DNA of 64,000 nt from an uncultured SAR86 cluster bacterium (GTDB lineage Bacteria; Pseudomonadota; Gammaproteobacteria; Magnimaribacterales; AG-339-G14), in NCBI GenBank assembly GCA_902525735.1, contig CABZIF010000003.1:1-64000 (forward strand). The letters run 5' to 3'. Positions 15,077 through 24,158 of this stretch are shown here, in pieces (position 1 is the first letter of the stretch; every line of letters begins with the position of its first letter). The notes under the pieces were generated by a model. The model was given only the letters and a program-made list of their open reading frames with translations. It ran no database searches and was not told the origin of the DNA. The translations under genes and the position numbers were made by a program.

Positions 15077-17107
15077 TTATAGAGTAACTCTAAAACCTAT
15101 ACCTAAGTTTTTGCCTGGTAAGGGCACTTCATTTTTAACAGTAGACGAATGGTTTCTTGCTATTTCATCTAAGAGATTGTTAGCAAAAAGCACTACTTTG
15201 AAGTCTTCAACTCCTTCAACTGGGAAAGATCTGCTGATACTTAAATCGAGTAGTTCAAATCCGGCAGTAAAGGAATCACCATCAGAACCAAAATCAGGCT
15301 GTGCGTTTACTTCAATTAAATCTATGTCAACTGACAAGTTGTCTTCTGTGTAAGACAGCGTATAAATGTCTCTCGCTGGAACTATTCTAGGGATATTGGA
15401 ACCGTCTGTGAAAGTTCCGTCGACAGAGTCTCTACCAATCGTTACACCTAAGTTTCCATTTAGAAAATCAAATTCTGTTCCAACTTGAATCTCGTAACCA
15501 TCGAGTTCAGCGTCTTTTTGCACAAAATTTGCGATTTCGAGCTTCATTTCACCTGTGCCTTTAACTCCGGTATCTTTACGATAAATGTAGTTGTCGACCT
15601 CATTTTGGTAAAAGTTTATTGATCCATAGATGACGTCGTTGTCAAAGCTCAAACCAAGATCAATGTTTTGAGCTTCTTCAGCTTGCATATTTGGATTACC
15701 CCTTTCATCTCTTTGAACAGCAGCATGTTCGCCGTTCATAAACATTTCAACGGATGAGGGCGCTCTTTCGACTGAACCAAAACTAAGGCTTAAGTCAGTT
15801 GTTGAAGATAGATCAAAACCAAATCCTAGGACATAACTTGTTGAGTTAAAGTCTTTATCGTAAGCAGTTGAACCAACTTTACTTTTTCTATTTACTTCGT
15901 CTCTTCTGATACCAAAATCAAGATCGAAGTTAGAAAATTCTCTACTAAGGTAGTATCCATAACTTGTTTCTTCACTTTCTACATTTTCCATGAAAGCTTC
16001 TTCGCCAAGAATAGAAGTGTCTTCTTCCATCGAACGAATCACAACTTTTTGCGTCAAAGCATCGTTAGATAAATCTAGAATTGCTCCAAGTTCTTGTGCA
16101 TCGTTAAGGAAAGTCGTTTTTTCACCGCTATGCTCGCCACCGATGTGCAACTCAACAAGCTCATAATCGGTATCGCTGTAGAAATAGTCAATTTGATTGA
16201 TGAAATCACTTGCTATTTTGTAAGCACCTTTTATGTTTGTGGTGTCAGAATCAGTTGAAGATTCAATTCTTTCTTCTTCGTGTTCTTCTTCACCATGACC
16301 TTCTTCCTCTTCTTCATGTTCACCATGAAAAGGAATACCATAAACGTTTTCAATATTTTTGAATGAGACTCCAAAATAACCCCAATCTTCAACAATTGAA
16401 ACACCAGTTTTGTAAGCGGCAATTTTTGCATCAGAATTTTCCAAATAATCCTTTTCTTCCTCTTCATGACCTTCTTCCTCATGGATTACAGCCTCATCGG
16501 GAATTTCAAAATTATTAAAATTTTGATGCTTGTAGGCAAGACTTACATTAAGGCCTTCAATATTATCGCTAAAACTAATGTTGTGAACATCGCCGTCACT
16601 TACTGAGTTGTGCTCAAAACCAAGTTTTATTTCTTGTTCAGAAAAATCTTCTTGGGTGATTGTGTTATCGACAACGTTAACAATACCTCCAAGTGCACCA
16701 TTGCTGTAAAGCAAGGAACTTGGCCCTCTAACAATTTCAACTTGTTGAATATTATTTAAGTCGATGTCAATCGGGTGGTCTGCACCAATTCCTGAAACGT
16801 CTCTATTAACTAATCCATTTTCAAGAACCTTAACTCTTGCTCCAGAAAGTCCCCTAATTACAGGTTGCCCAACAATGGATCCAAAATCTGTATTGGTTAC
16901 ACCAAGTAAATTATCTATGGATTCACCTATGCTGTGACTTCCAGACTTATTAAGAGTTTCCTCGTCAATGACGTGAATGGGATTCTCAATTTGGCTTTTT
17001 GTACCCAAAATCGATGAAGTTACAACAACATCTTCAATATCTTGAGCAAAAGCCGGGATCATAGCTACTATGCCCAATAATGTGAGCATTTTTGTAAATT
17101 TTTTCAT
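15077..17107 (-). CDS. TonB-dependent receptor with His/Glu-rich loops (ZnuD-like)
   Basis: This 676-residue outer-membrane receptor has a signal peptide (MKKFTKMLTLLGIVAMIPAFA), a plug domain (IEDVVVTSS ... PVIRGLSGARVKVLENG ... VEIVRGPSSLLYSNGALGGIVNV) and a beta-barrel ending in F-type residues (IGFRVTL). Extracellular loops are loaded with His and acidic residues (VIHEEEGHEEEE; HGEHEEEEEGHGEEEHEEE; HIGGEHSGEK), as in the zinc receptor ZnuD. Zinc is therefore the likely substrate, with other divalent metals possible. A strong AGGAGG Shine-Dalgarno precedes the ATG. The adjacent upstream gene encodes a small His-rich exported protein. Confidence 0.85.
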   Translation of the reverse strand: MKKFTKMLTLLGIVAMIPAFAQDIEDVVVTSSILGTKSQIENPIHVIDEETLNKSGSHSIGESIDNLLGVTNTDFGSIVGQPVIRGLSGARVKVLENGLVNRDVSGIGADHPIDIDLNNIQQVEIVRGPSSLLYSNGALGGIVNVVDNTITQEDFSEQEIKLGFEHNSVSDGDVHNISFSDNIEGLNVSLAYKHQNFNNFEIPDEAVIHEEEGHEEEEKDYLENSDAKIAAYKTGVSIVEDWGYFGVSFKNIENVYGIPFHGEHEEEEEGHGEEEHEEERIESSTDSDTTNIKGAYKIASDFINQIDYFYSDTDYELVELHIGGEHSGEKTTFLNDAQELGAILDLSNDALTQKVVIRSMEEDTSILGEEAFMENVESEETSYGYYLSREFSNFDLDFGIRRDEVNRKSKVGSTAYDKDFNSTSYVLGFGFDLSSTTDLSLSFGSVERAPSSVEMFMNGEHAAVQRDERGNPNMQAEEAQNIDLGLSFDNDVIYGSINFYQNEVDNYIYRKDTGVKGTGEMKLEIANFVQKDAELDGYEIQVGTEFDFLNGNLGVTIGRDSVDGTFTDGSNIPRIVPARDIYTLSYTEDNLSVDIDLIEVNAQPDFGSDGDSFTAGFELLDLSISRSFPVEGVEDFKVVLFANNLLDEIARNHSSTVKNEVPLPGKNLGIGFRVTL

Positions 17108-17152
17108 AATACCTCCTATGAAAAATTAAAATTAAAAATTTGTTACGACTTT

Positions 17153-17422
17153 TTAAATTTTAGGAGGCGCTCTAGTTGAGTAGGGAGATGAATGAGATAA
17201 AAAATAAGAAGAATACTCTTCTTTAAATAAGTTTTTGTTAAGGGTATTGGAAATTTCTAAATGATTGAAATGATCGATTGAAGATATTTCAACAAAATGA
17301 CAAACAACGCAAGATTCCTCATGATGGTCTTCATCATGATGATCATGGACTAAAGGTTCTGCAGATACGGAAATCGCAAAAAGCAGAACGCTTAGTAATA
17401 AAAAAAATCTCCTACCCTTCAT
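17153..17422 (-). CDS. Small His-rich exported protein (DUF2946-like)
   Basis: This 89-residue protein has a signal peptide (FFLLLSVLLFAISVSA) and a metal-binding-looking segment, HDHHDEDHHEESCVVCHF, followed by a C-terminal STRAPPKI. The CxxC plus RAPP ending recalls DUF2946-like proteins found next to metal TonB receptors. It may bind zinc or copper in the periplasm for the neighbouring receptor. The start lies ten bases after the desaturase stop, with no good Shine-Dalgarno, which suggests co-transcription. I see no Zur-box-like palindrome immediately upstream. Confidence 0.65.
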   Translation of the reverse strand: MKGRRFFLLLSVLLFAISVSAEPLVHDHHDEDHHEESCVVCHFVEISSIDHFNHLEISNTLNKNLFKEEYSSYFLSHSSPYSTRAPPKI

Positions 17423-17432
17423 TTTTAAGGAG

Positions 17433-18341
17433 TTACTGTATCAGAATTTTTTTGAATACAGGTAAATATCCATCAGAAATTTCCATTTCATCAGTAAAGC
17501 CCTTTTCTCTGAGCATTAGATGAGCTTTAGGTAAGTTATACCAAGGACAATAAGTGAATAAATGATGTTCAATGTGATAATTTACATTGAGTGGCGCTAA
17601 AAAATATTTGAGATACCAAGGCACAAGCGTTGTTCTGGTAAATGTAAAATCGTCACTGCCGCTTAGCCCTGAATGTTCAGTAATGCTTCTGATTCTGTAA
17701 AAAAGACTAAAAAAGGTTAGCATTGGTAACCACCATAAAAACAAGTACAGCCATCCTTGATTGACGAAAATTAAACTGGCGAGAATTATAAAATTGGTGA
17801 TGAAAAAACCTTTTAATTTAAATACAAATCTTTTTAAACTTTTAAAAAAAGAATTTTCATTGCCCCAAGCCGAAATCAGAACTGCAAAATATCTTCTAAC
17901 CCCGGCAATGCCGGATAAATCTCTAGCAAATTTTCTAACAAGACTTTCTTTAGATGCAGGAAACGCTTGAGTGAGACCTAAATCAGGGTCCTTTTCAGTA
18001 TCTGTGTGCTTGTGATGTTGAGAATGGACTTTTCTATAAGGCATTGTATCTGTCATCACCGGATAGGCGCAGAGCCATTGAGAAGCAATATCGTTTAATT
18101 TTCTATTTTTGAAAATAAGACCATGTGCGCCATCATGCATAAAAACAACCATTTGAAATTGTTTGGCAGCAATGACAATTGCCGAAATAAAAAATGTTAG
18201 AGGATTGGGAAATAAAATGAACAATACAAAAGCCAGTATTACTTGAACCCACATAGACGCTAAAGTAAAAACGTTAATATGATCTTTTTTCTGTTTTAGC
18301 TCGCTTACTTCCGAATCATTTAATAGTTTATCGATCGACAT
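17433..18341 (-). CDS. Fatty acid desaturase family protein
   Basis: This 302-residue integral membrane di-iron enzyme has the three histidine boxes HDGAH, HSQHH (with HKHTD following) and HIEHH, spread between hydrophobic segments. Family members insert double bonds into acyl chains or hydroxylate carotenoids and related lipids; the substrate is unknown. For a cold marine cell, membrane-fluidity control is a reasonable guess. It is the first gene of the minus-strand run leading into the metal-uptake genes. It diverges from nothing close: the TPR gene upstream is on the same strand. Confidence 0.87.
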   Translation of the reverse strand: MSIDKLLNDSEVSELKQKKDHINVFTLASMWVQVILAFVLFILFPNPLTFFISAIVIAAKQFQMVVFMHDGAHGLIFKNRKLNDIASQWLCAYPVMTDTMPYRKVHSQHHKHTDTEKDPDLGLTQAFPASKESLVRKFARDLSGIAGVRRYFAVLISAWGNENSFFKSLKRFVFKLKGFFITNFIILASLIFVNQGWLYLFLWWLPMLTFFSLFYRIRSITEHSGLSGSDDFTFTRTTLVPWYLKYFLAPLNVNYHIEHHLFTYCPWYNLPKAHLMLREKGFTDEMEISDGYLPVFKKILIQ

Positions 18342-18377
18342 AAAAGAATTATATAAATTAAAAAAAATAAGTAAAAA

Positions 18378-18818
18378 CTATTTAACAGACGTTCCGGCAA
18401 TAAAACTCTTCAATTGCTCAGCTTCTTCACAAGAATTAGGACAAAGAATGTTGAGTTTTTCTAAATTAGCTAGTGCTAATGCAGGCATTTCCAATTCAAC
18501 GTAGAGTTCACCTTGATATTCTAAAGCTGCTTTGTTGTCAGCATCCAGCGATAAAGCTTTTTCATACAATCCTTTTGCTTTTTCTAAGCCTCCAAGCTTT
18601 CTTTCACTGAAAGCATATAAGGTCCAGCCATAGGAATCTTCTGGCTTAGATTTTGTATACGCTTTAAGAACTTTCTTTGCTTCAAAGAATCTTTCTTGCT
18701 CAATGAAGTTGAGCGCTCTCGTATAAAGCTTATCAGGATCAGTTTTTCCATATTTTGCTGAAAAAATAAATGAGGAAGACACCAAAAACAGGAAAGCAAT
18801 TAAAAATTTTATTTTCAT
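18378..18818 (-). CDS. Exported TPR-repeat protein
   Basis: I start this gene at the internal ATG at 18818 (MKIKFLIAFLFLVSSSFIFSA), 39 codons into the ORF-track frame, because a signal peptide begins there. The remaining 146 residues hold about three tetratricopeptide repeats (LYTRALNFIEQERFFEAKKVL; GWTLYAFSERKLGGLEKAKGLYEKAL; ALEYQGELYVELEMPALALANLEKL) and end in a Cys pair, LCPNSCEEAEQL. It probably acts as a periplasmic scaffold. It is divergent from the DUF4149-like gene over about 76 bases. Confidence 0.75.
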   Translation of the reverse strand: MKIKFLIAFLFLVSSSFIFSAKYGKTDPDKLYTRALNFIEQERFFEAKKVLKAYTKSKPEDSYGWTLYAFSERKLGGLEKAKGLYEKALSLDADNKAALEYQGELYVELEMPALALANLEKLNILCPNSCEEAEQLKSFIAGTSVK

Positions 18819-18894
18819 ATAAAAATTATAGCTATTACAATTGAAATTTACATTCACTAAAACTTTATAAAATAAGCTTTTAACCTTTAAAAAC

Positions 18895-19296
18895 ATGAAT
18901 TTAGGATCAACTTTTTTTATTTTTATCTCTGGCATAAGTGCAGGAATAATTTTGTTTCAATCATTTATTGTTGCTTCTTCTATTTTTAAAGTTTTGCCTG
19001 AAGATAATGCAGGAATATTATTAAGAAATCTTTTTCCAAAATTCTTTCTATTTTTAGCCGCTCTTGCGCTGGCCGCTTTAGCTATAGGATTAGTTTATAG
19101 GTTAGAATTTTTCCCCCTAGTTTTTATGCAATTAGTAAATTTTATTTTCTTTGTTATTTGTTATTCGTTAATACCCGCTACGAACAAGGCTAGAGATGAA
19201 GACAATAAAAAAACCTTTGGACTGCTTCATACAGTAAGCGTTCTATTAACTCTGTTAGCTTTAATAATTAATTTATCTTTGGTTTTTTTAATTTAA
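18895..19296 (+). CDS. DUF4149/TMEM205-like four-helix membrane protein
   Basis: This 133-residue protein has four membrane segments (residues about 7-28, 48-67, 73-94, 110-132) and a charged KARDEDNKKTFGLLH loop. Size and topology fit DUF4149-type proteins; the function is unknown. It is followed nine bases later by cytochrome b561, so the two probably form an operon. The family call rests on topology and general pattern rather than a decisive motif. Confidence 0.55.
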   Translation: MNLGSTFFIFISGISAGIILFQSFIVASSIFKVLPEDNAGILLRNLFPKFFLFLAALALAALAIGLVYRLEFFPLVFMQLVNFIFFVICYSLIPATNKARDEDNKKTFGLLHTVSVLLTLLALIINLSLVFLI

Positions 19297-19305
19297 AATT
19301 AGTAA

Positions 19306-19854
19306 ATGGTTGATTATTTAAAAGCTCAAAAAGTCATTCATTGGTTGATGGCGATAATAATAATGTTGGATTTAAATGTTGCCCAAAAGTTTGGTGGTGA
19401 CATGGAGCTTTGGGATAGACTTGAATCCAGAGTAGATCATGCTCAGGCTGGTTTAATTGTTACGTTTCTTTTTTTATTGAGAATTTTTCTAAGATATAGA
19501 TATGGTGCTCCAGCGCTTCCTGCAGAGATGCCTAGTTGGCAAGTAATTTCGGCAAAAGCAGGTCACTATGGGCTTTACATTCTAATGGGCATGTTAATTG
19601 TGACTGGAATTTTGTCTGCCAATTTCACTTCTGATCCGGTTGTGGTTTTTGGCTTATTGAATTTATCTTCTGAAACTCAAAATATTGAAATGTTCAATCT
19701 GATTCGAGGAATTCATGAGTTTTCGACAAACGCAATTATTTTATTAATTGTTGTTCATATTTTTGCAGCTCTTTACCATCACTTCGTAGTCAAAGATCAG
19801 ACGACTATCAACATGACTAAGTTTTGGACTTCAAAAGTTAAAAACGAAGTATAA
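19306..19854 (+). CDS. Cytochrome b561 family protein
   Basis: This 182-residue membrane protein has four helices and the haem-ligand histidines of bacterial cytochrome b561: KVIHWLMA, RVDHAQAG, AGHYGLYILMG and IRGIHEFSTNAIILLIVVHIFAALYHHF. It is predicted to move electrons in the inner membrane, typically from ubiquinol to a periplasmic acceptor or oxygen species. The partner is unknown. It converges with the serine hydrolase gene at 19860, leaving only five bases. Confidence 0.85.
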   Translation: MVDYLKAQKVIHWLMAIIIMLDLNVAQKFGGDMELWDRLESRVDHAQAGLIVTFLFLLRIFLRYRYGAPALPAEMPSWQVISAKAGHYGLYILMGMLIVTGILSANFTSDPVVVFGLLNLSSETQNIEMFNLIRGIHEFSTNAIILLIVVHIFAALYHHFVVKDQTTINMTKFWTSKVKNEV

Positions 19855-19859
19855 AATTT

Positions 19860-21005
19860 TTAAATATTTTCTGATAAAGCCGCAATACCCAAGAAAGTAT
19901 TACCAAGTAGCAACGCGTTATCTGGCTCAGGATGTGAGGAAAGCTTTACTATTACAACTTTATTTTTTTGGTCAACATAAATAGCTTGGCCGTAGATACC
20001 AATACAAATCATTGTCTCAGGGTTACCGACCCAAATTTGATTTTTATAATGAAAACCCGGAAGTCTTAAACCATATTCACTTCTTGAAAAAATATCTTTA
20101 TGTTCGATGGAGCCTTCAAGCGTCGACTTAATCCAGTTTTTTGGAACGATTTGCTCATTATTAAAAGTTCCATTATTCATTAGCATTAAACCAAATTTAG
20201 CAAGATCTCTTGCGCTTGCATTCATTCCGGCTCCCATATAGGGAAAATCAGTTTCGTCAGAAACTATGTGTGATTCGTATTCAGCTTTTAACTTATCCCA
20301 GATATAGGTTTGCAATAGATTTTGAAACTTTGTCTCGCAAGACCTCTCTACTGTCAAAGCCAAAATGTTGGTAAGTACTGTTCGATAATCAAAAATTTCA
20401 AACTCCTTTTGGGAAGTTTCTTTTAAATTTGCCATAAATTCTAAAAGAGTTTTTGGAGAGTTTTCTTCTCTAAGATCTTGTCGCCAATTTACTACAGCAG
20501 CTTCATACCAAAAATCAGAAGAAGGATCTAAATAATTTTCAGAAAATTTAACAGCCGCTGTCATATCCAAGGCATGTTGTATAGATGTTTCCCTAAAAGC
20601 AGAGTCTTGCAATTCTGGAATATATTTTTTTAATTTATCTTTTGAATTGAGTTTTTGTTTTTCCTCTAGAATTCCTATAAGCATGCCAACAAAAGATTTT
20701 GATACAGAATTCATAAGATGAAGATCGTCTTCCCTCATTTCATTTTGGTATTCTTCAAAAATTATATTGTTGTCTTTAAGAACAACAAACGCGTCAGTGT
20801 AGCTAGAATCTAACATTTCTCTAATTGTAACTTTGCCTTCAAGCCCATCAAATTCAAATGATTCTAAATTAGTAAGATTTTGCGGAATAATGTAAGGATC
20901 ATGAGATTTAGATAATTTAACCGTTCTGAACAAAGAACTCATGTTTTTAAAGCTCCATCTGTTATTTGGAGGAACCAGCCAGTTTGTTTTATTTATATTA
21001 TTCAT
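19860..21005 (-). CDS. Class C beta-lactamase-like serine hydrolase
   Basis: This 381-residue protein has nucleophile S100-V-S-K103 (NSVSKSFVGMLIG), the YRTV tyrosine region near residue 200 (IFDYRTVLTNILAL) and the MNASARDLAKFGLMLMNNG segment common to this family. There is no signal peptide, so it is probably cytoplasmic or non-classically placed, unlike the paralogue at 3076. It is likely an esterase or amidase. It diverges from the exported SnoaL-like gene. Its closest match in the window is the hydrolase at 28798, with the same SVSKSF motif and YxxxxxxxxxL spacing. Confidence 0.87.
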   Translation of the reverse strand: MNNINKTNWLVPPNNRWSFKNMSSLFRTVKLSKSHDPYIIPQNLTNLESFEFDGLEGKVTIREMLDSSYTDAFVVLKDNNIIFEEYQNEMREDDLHLMNSVSKSFVGMLIGILEEKQKLNSKDKLKKYIPELQDSAFRETSIQHALDMTAAVKFSENYLDPSSDFWYEAAVVNWRQDLREENSPKTLLEFMANLKETSQKEFEIFDYRTVLTNILALTVERSCETKFQNLLQTYIWDKLKAEYESHIVSDETDFPYMGAGMNASARDLAKFGLMLMNNGTFNNEQIVPKNWIKSTLEGSIEHKDIFSRSEYGLRLPGFHYKNQIWVGNPETMICIGIYGQAIYVDQKNKVVIVKLSSHPEPDNALLLGNTFLGIAALSENI

Positions 21006-21084
21006 TATTTCAGGACAAAGATTGATGTTTGCAAGCTATCGAGTTAGTCTAAACATCTACATTAAAAATGAAAAGGATAAACAT

Positions 21085-21543
21085 ATGAAAAAGATTTTAA
21101 CGGTTTTGATTTTTTCGCTAACACTATCCTCTCAAGCTATGCATCATGGCGATTCACTAATGAGTGCTGAGGAATTAGTCAAAAAAGCTTATGCAACTTT
21201 TGCTGCCGGTGATTCGGAGGCTTGGGCAAAGCTTCATGCAGCTGACCTGAAATTTACTATTTTAGGACAGCTACCGCATTCGGGAACTTTCAATGGAACC
21301 GAAGCGACTATAAAAAACGTATTTGAAGTGATTCCAGTCTATTGGCCTAGTTTCAAATTAGAAACTATCAACATTGATATCGTCGATAGTAAATCAGGCA
21401 AAACAGTCTATGTGTTGAATAAGTTGATGGGCGACAACCTAAATAGTTTTGCACTTCACATGTTTACAATAGAAGACAACAAAATTGTAACTTTTACGGC
21501 TTTTGATGATTATGACTCAATGCGTCAAGCAATGGTTGAATAA
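21085..21543 (+). CDS. Exported NTF2/SnoaL-like protein
   Basis: The ORF track begins at 20941, but the sensible start is the ATG at 21085, which begins a signal peptide (MKKILTVLIFSLTLSSQA) and follows an AAAGGATAAAC ribosome site. The 152-residue product has the SnoaL-like pattern ELVKKAYATFAAGDSEAWAKLHAADLKFTILGQLPHSGTF ending in MFTIEDNKIVTFTAFDDY. This fold serves as isomerase, hydrolase or lyase, or as a binding protein; no specific function is clear. It is co-directional with the following exported protein. Confidence 0.72.
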   Translation: MKKILTVLIFSLTLSSQAMHHGDSLMSAEELVKKAYATFAAGDSEAWAKLHAADLKFTILGQLPHSGTFNGTEATIKNVFEVIPVYWPSFKLETINIDIVDSKSGKTVYVLNKLMGDNLNSFALHMFTIEDNKIVTFTAFDDYDSMRQAMVE

Positions 21544-21561
21544 CATACTATAGGAGAAAAA

Positions 21562-22149
21562 ATGAAGATTTTAATATTTATGATGAGTTGTTTCATTTCT
21601 TTTGGCGCATTGGCAGGAGGTCATGAGCAAAATGAAAAACATAAATCACCTTATTCAAAAAATTCACTTATTAAGATGGCAAAAAAAGCTGCTCCTTCTG
21701 CTATTACAGATAGTGCAACATTTATGGACTTTGATGGATCACTTCTTAGAAAAGGCTCTAATGATTGGGTTTGCATGACTGGTAGCACACCTCAAAGAAT
21801 AGCTCCTATGTGTTTAGACGAAGAATGGCGAAAGTGGAATGAAAGATTTATGGCTGGAGAAAAAAACGATATTGAAAATCAAAAGTTTGGACAAGCTTAT
21901 ATGTTGATGGGAGACGTTCCAGTAGATAATGATGTTCCAACCAGTGTGGGAATGGAAGATCATAAAAAATCTGCCGAGACAGGAAATTTTCATGATTCAG
22001 GACCTCATCTAATGTTGCTGCTTCCAAGGGGAGTTTTAAAACAAATTACCTCCAACCCATATGCTGGAGGTTCATACGTTATGTTTCCAAATACAGAGTG
22101 GGAACATTTGATGATTCCAATTACAAACGTAGTGCCTTCTTTCGATTAA
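21562..22149 (+). CDS. Exported protein of unknown function
   Basis: This 195-residue protein has a signal peptide (MKILIFMMSCFISFGALAGGHE). The mature part contains ATFMDFDGSLLRKGSNDWVCM, MCLDEEWRKW, GPHLMLLLPRGVLKQI and a C-terminal GGSYVMFPNTEWEHLMIPI. It looks like a conserved family (I recall related proteins ending GGPYVMFPGTPYEHLM), but no function is known to me. Two cysteines (WVC, MC) may form a disulfide. It starts after TAGGAGAAAA 18 bases downstream of the SnoaL-like gene, so the two are likely co-transcribed. Confidence 0.7.
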   Translation: MKILIFMMSCFISFGALAGGHEQNEKHKSPYSKNSLIKMAKKAAPSAITDSATFMDFDGSLLRKGSNDWVCMTGSTPQRIAPMCLDEEWRKWNERFMAGEKNDIENQKFGQAYMLMGDVPVDNDVPTSVGMEDHKKSAETGNFHDSGPHLMLLLPRGVLKQITSNPYAGGSYVMFPNTEWEHLMIPITNVVPSFD

Positions 22150-22186
22150 ATTAAGACAATTAAAAAATCATTAGAAAGCTTTAAAA

Positions 22187-22217
22187 CTCAATGATAAATT
22201 GAGATAATCATTTTTTT
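22187..22217 (+). terminator. Possible intrinsic terminator
   Basis: Two alternative stems precede seven T residues: CTCAAT/ATTGAG (22187-22192 with 22198-22203) and AATGAT/ATCATT (22190-22195 with 22207-22212). The second leads directly into TTTTTT. The stems are short and AT-rich, so the call is weak. It would end the transcript of the two exported proteins before the monooxygenase gene. Confidence 0.4.
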
Positions 22218-22228
22218 GAAGGTTTAAT

Positions 22229-24133
22229 ATGGCAGTAAATACAGAAAATTTTAATTTTGACCCAGATCAATTAAGAGATAAATATAGGCAAGAAAGAGAT
22301 AAAAGGCTCAGAGCTGATGGGAACGATCAATATAAAGAAGTTGAGGGAGACTTCAAATATTTTGTCGAAGATCCCTACACAGAAAAGGTTAAAAAAAATT
22401 CCGAAAACTTAATTACAGAAGTTGCAATAATCGGCGGAGGCTTCGGAGGAATCTTAGCTGCTTCCAGACTTAGAATGTCTGGAATAGATGATTTTAAAAT
22501 AATTGAAAAAGGCGGAGATTTTGGAGGAACATGGTATTGGAATCGTTATCCGGGAGCATCATGTGATATTGAGTCATATATTTACTTTCCTTTGCTTGAA
22601 GAAACAAAATTTGTACCAAAGCACAAATATACTAACGCACCTGAAACTTTAGAATATATTGGCAAAATTTCGGAAAAATTTAATCTTGCGGAAAACGCTA
22701 TTTTTCAAACTGAGGTGACAGAGGTAATTTGGTTGGAAAAAGAAGGTTTGTGGAAAATATCGACAAATAATGGCGATGACATAAGATCAAAATTTGTAGT
22801 TCATTCTAACGGTCCTTTAAATAGACCGAAATTACCGGCTATTGAAGGGATTAATGATTTTGAAGGCCATACTTTTCATACCAGTAGGTGGGACTATGCT
22901 TATACTGGCGGAAGCTCAAAGGGAAATTTAGAGAACTTAAAAGATAAGAAAGTAGCCATTATAGGAACGGGTGCCACTGCAGTTCAGTGCATTCCTCATT
23001 TAGGTGAAGCTGCTAAAGAATTGTATGTTTTTCAAAGAACTCCATCATCAATCGACGAAAGAAATAATTCTCAGACGGACGAGGAATGGTTTAAAAATTT
23101 AAAACCTGGTTGGCATAATGAAAGAAGAGAAAACTTCGAAGGGTTTTTGACAGGAAATTTTCAGCAAAAAGATTTGGTGAATGACGGTTGGACAGAAATT
23201 TTTAGAACCATATTAGGAAGCATCAGAAGCAGCGCACCATCCAAATTAACTATGTTTTTTTGGTTTTTGGGCGGGCTATTTACAAAAGAATTTTACAAGA
23301 AAGGAATCAAAAATTATTTGATGGATAAATTTATCAAGCACGTGGGCGAAGATAATTTAATGAACAAAGTCGAGATGGTCGATTTTGAAAAAATGGAAAA
23401 AATAAGAGCTAGAGCTGATCAAGTTGTGAATGATCCAAAAACTGCCGAGTCATTAAAACCTTACTATAGACAGTTTTGCAAACGTCCTTGTTTTCACGAT
23501 GAATATTTAAAAACTTATAATCGAGAGTCTGTGACCCTAATTGATACCGATGGTAAAGGATTGGATAAGATTACAGAAAAAGGCATTTTCTTTAACGGTA
23601 AAGAATACGAAGTTGATTGCATTATTTTCGCAACAGGTTTTGAAGTTGGCACAGAGTACACGCGAAGAAGCGGATATGAGATTATAGGAAAAAATAATTT
23701 ATCAATTTCAGAGAAATGGAAAGATGGTTTGGTCACATATCACGGTATGCATTGCAGAGGATTTCCAAATACTTTCTTTTTTGGGCCAGCTCAGGGTGGT
23801 TTCACAGCAAATTATACTCACTCTTTGGATGAGCAAAGCGTTCATTTGTCTTATATCTTAGATGCCATGAAGAAAGAAGGTAAAAATTATGTAGAGGCTT
23901 CAGAAGAAGCAGAAAAAAACTGGGTAAACACTGTGATTGAAAAGGCCAGAAATATGCAGGCTTTTCAAGAAAGCTGTACACCGGGTTATTATAATAATGA
24001 AGGTAAGCCCAACACATCACCGCAAAATAATCCTTACGGTGGTGGCTCATTAGAATTTTTTAGTTTAATGAAAAAATGGAGAAAAAAAGGCTCTTTAGAG
24101 GGTTTGGAACTTCAAAGTAATTCTTTTAATTAA
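22229..24133 (+). CDS. Flavin-containing Baeyer-Villiger-type monooxygenase
   Basis: This 634-residue protein has two dinucleotide folds, IIGGGFGGILAASRL (FAD, around residue 68) and VAIIGTGATAVQCIP (NADPH), separated by the Baeyer-Villiger fingerprint FEGHTFHTSRWD (F211, pattern FxGxxxHxxxW[P/D]). Family enzymes convert ketones to esters or lactones with O2 and NADPH. About 60 extra N-terminal residues precede the first Rossmann fold, as in the longer BVMO group. Two class C-type esterases follow immediately on the same strand, which could hydrolyse the ester product. Confidence 0.92.
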   Translation: MAVNTENFNFDPDQLRDKYRQERDKRLRADGNDQYKEVEGDFKYFVEDPYTEKVKKNSENLITEVAIIGGGFGGILAASRLRMSGIDDFKIIEKGGDFGGTWYWNRYPGASCDIESYIYFPLLEETKFVPKHKYTNAPETLEYIGKISEKFNLAENAIFQTEVTEVIWLEKEGLWKISTNNGDDIRSKFVVHSNGPLNRPKLPAIEGINDFEGHTFHTSRWDYAYTGGSSKGNLENLKDKKVAIIGTGATAVQCIPHLGEAAKELYVFQRTPSSIDERNNSQTDEEWFKNLKPGWHNERRENFEGFLTGNFQQKDLVNDGWTEIFRTILGSIRSSAPSKLTMFFWFLGGLFTKEFYKKGIKNYLMDKFIKHVGEDNLMNKVEMVDFEKMEKIRARADQVVNDPKTAESLKPYYRQFCKRPCFHDEYLKTYNRESVTLIDTDGKGLDKITEKGIFFNGKEYEVDCIIFATGFEVGTEYTRRSGYEIIGKNNLSISEKWKDGLVTYHGMHCRGFPNTFFFGPAQGGFTANYTHSLDEQSVHLSYILDAMKKEGKNYVEASEEAEKNWVNTVIEKARNMQAFQESCTPGYYNNEGKPNTSPQNNPYGGGSLEFFSLMKKWRKKGSLEGLELQSNSFN

Positions 24134-24158
24134 GAAAGATAAAAAGGGGGAGAACTTA

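Noticed and set aside
16231-16482. 83-codon Lys-rich minus-strand ORF in the TonB receptor
   Set aside because: Alternate frame of the His/Glu-rich loop coding sequence; its lysine richness comes from GAA repeats shifted by one base.
20941-21084. N-terminal extension of the SnoaL-like ORF
   Set aside because: It overlaps the divergent hydrolase start, and a signal peptide with a ribosome site begins at 21085.
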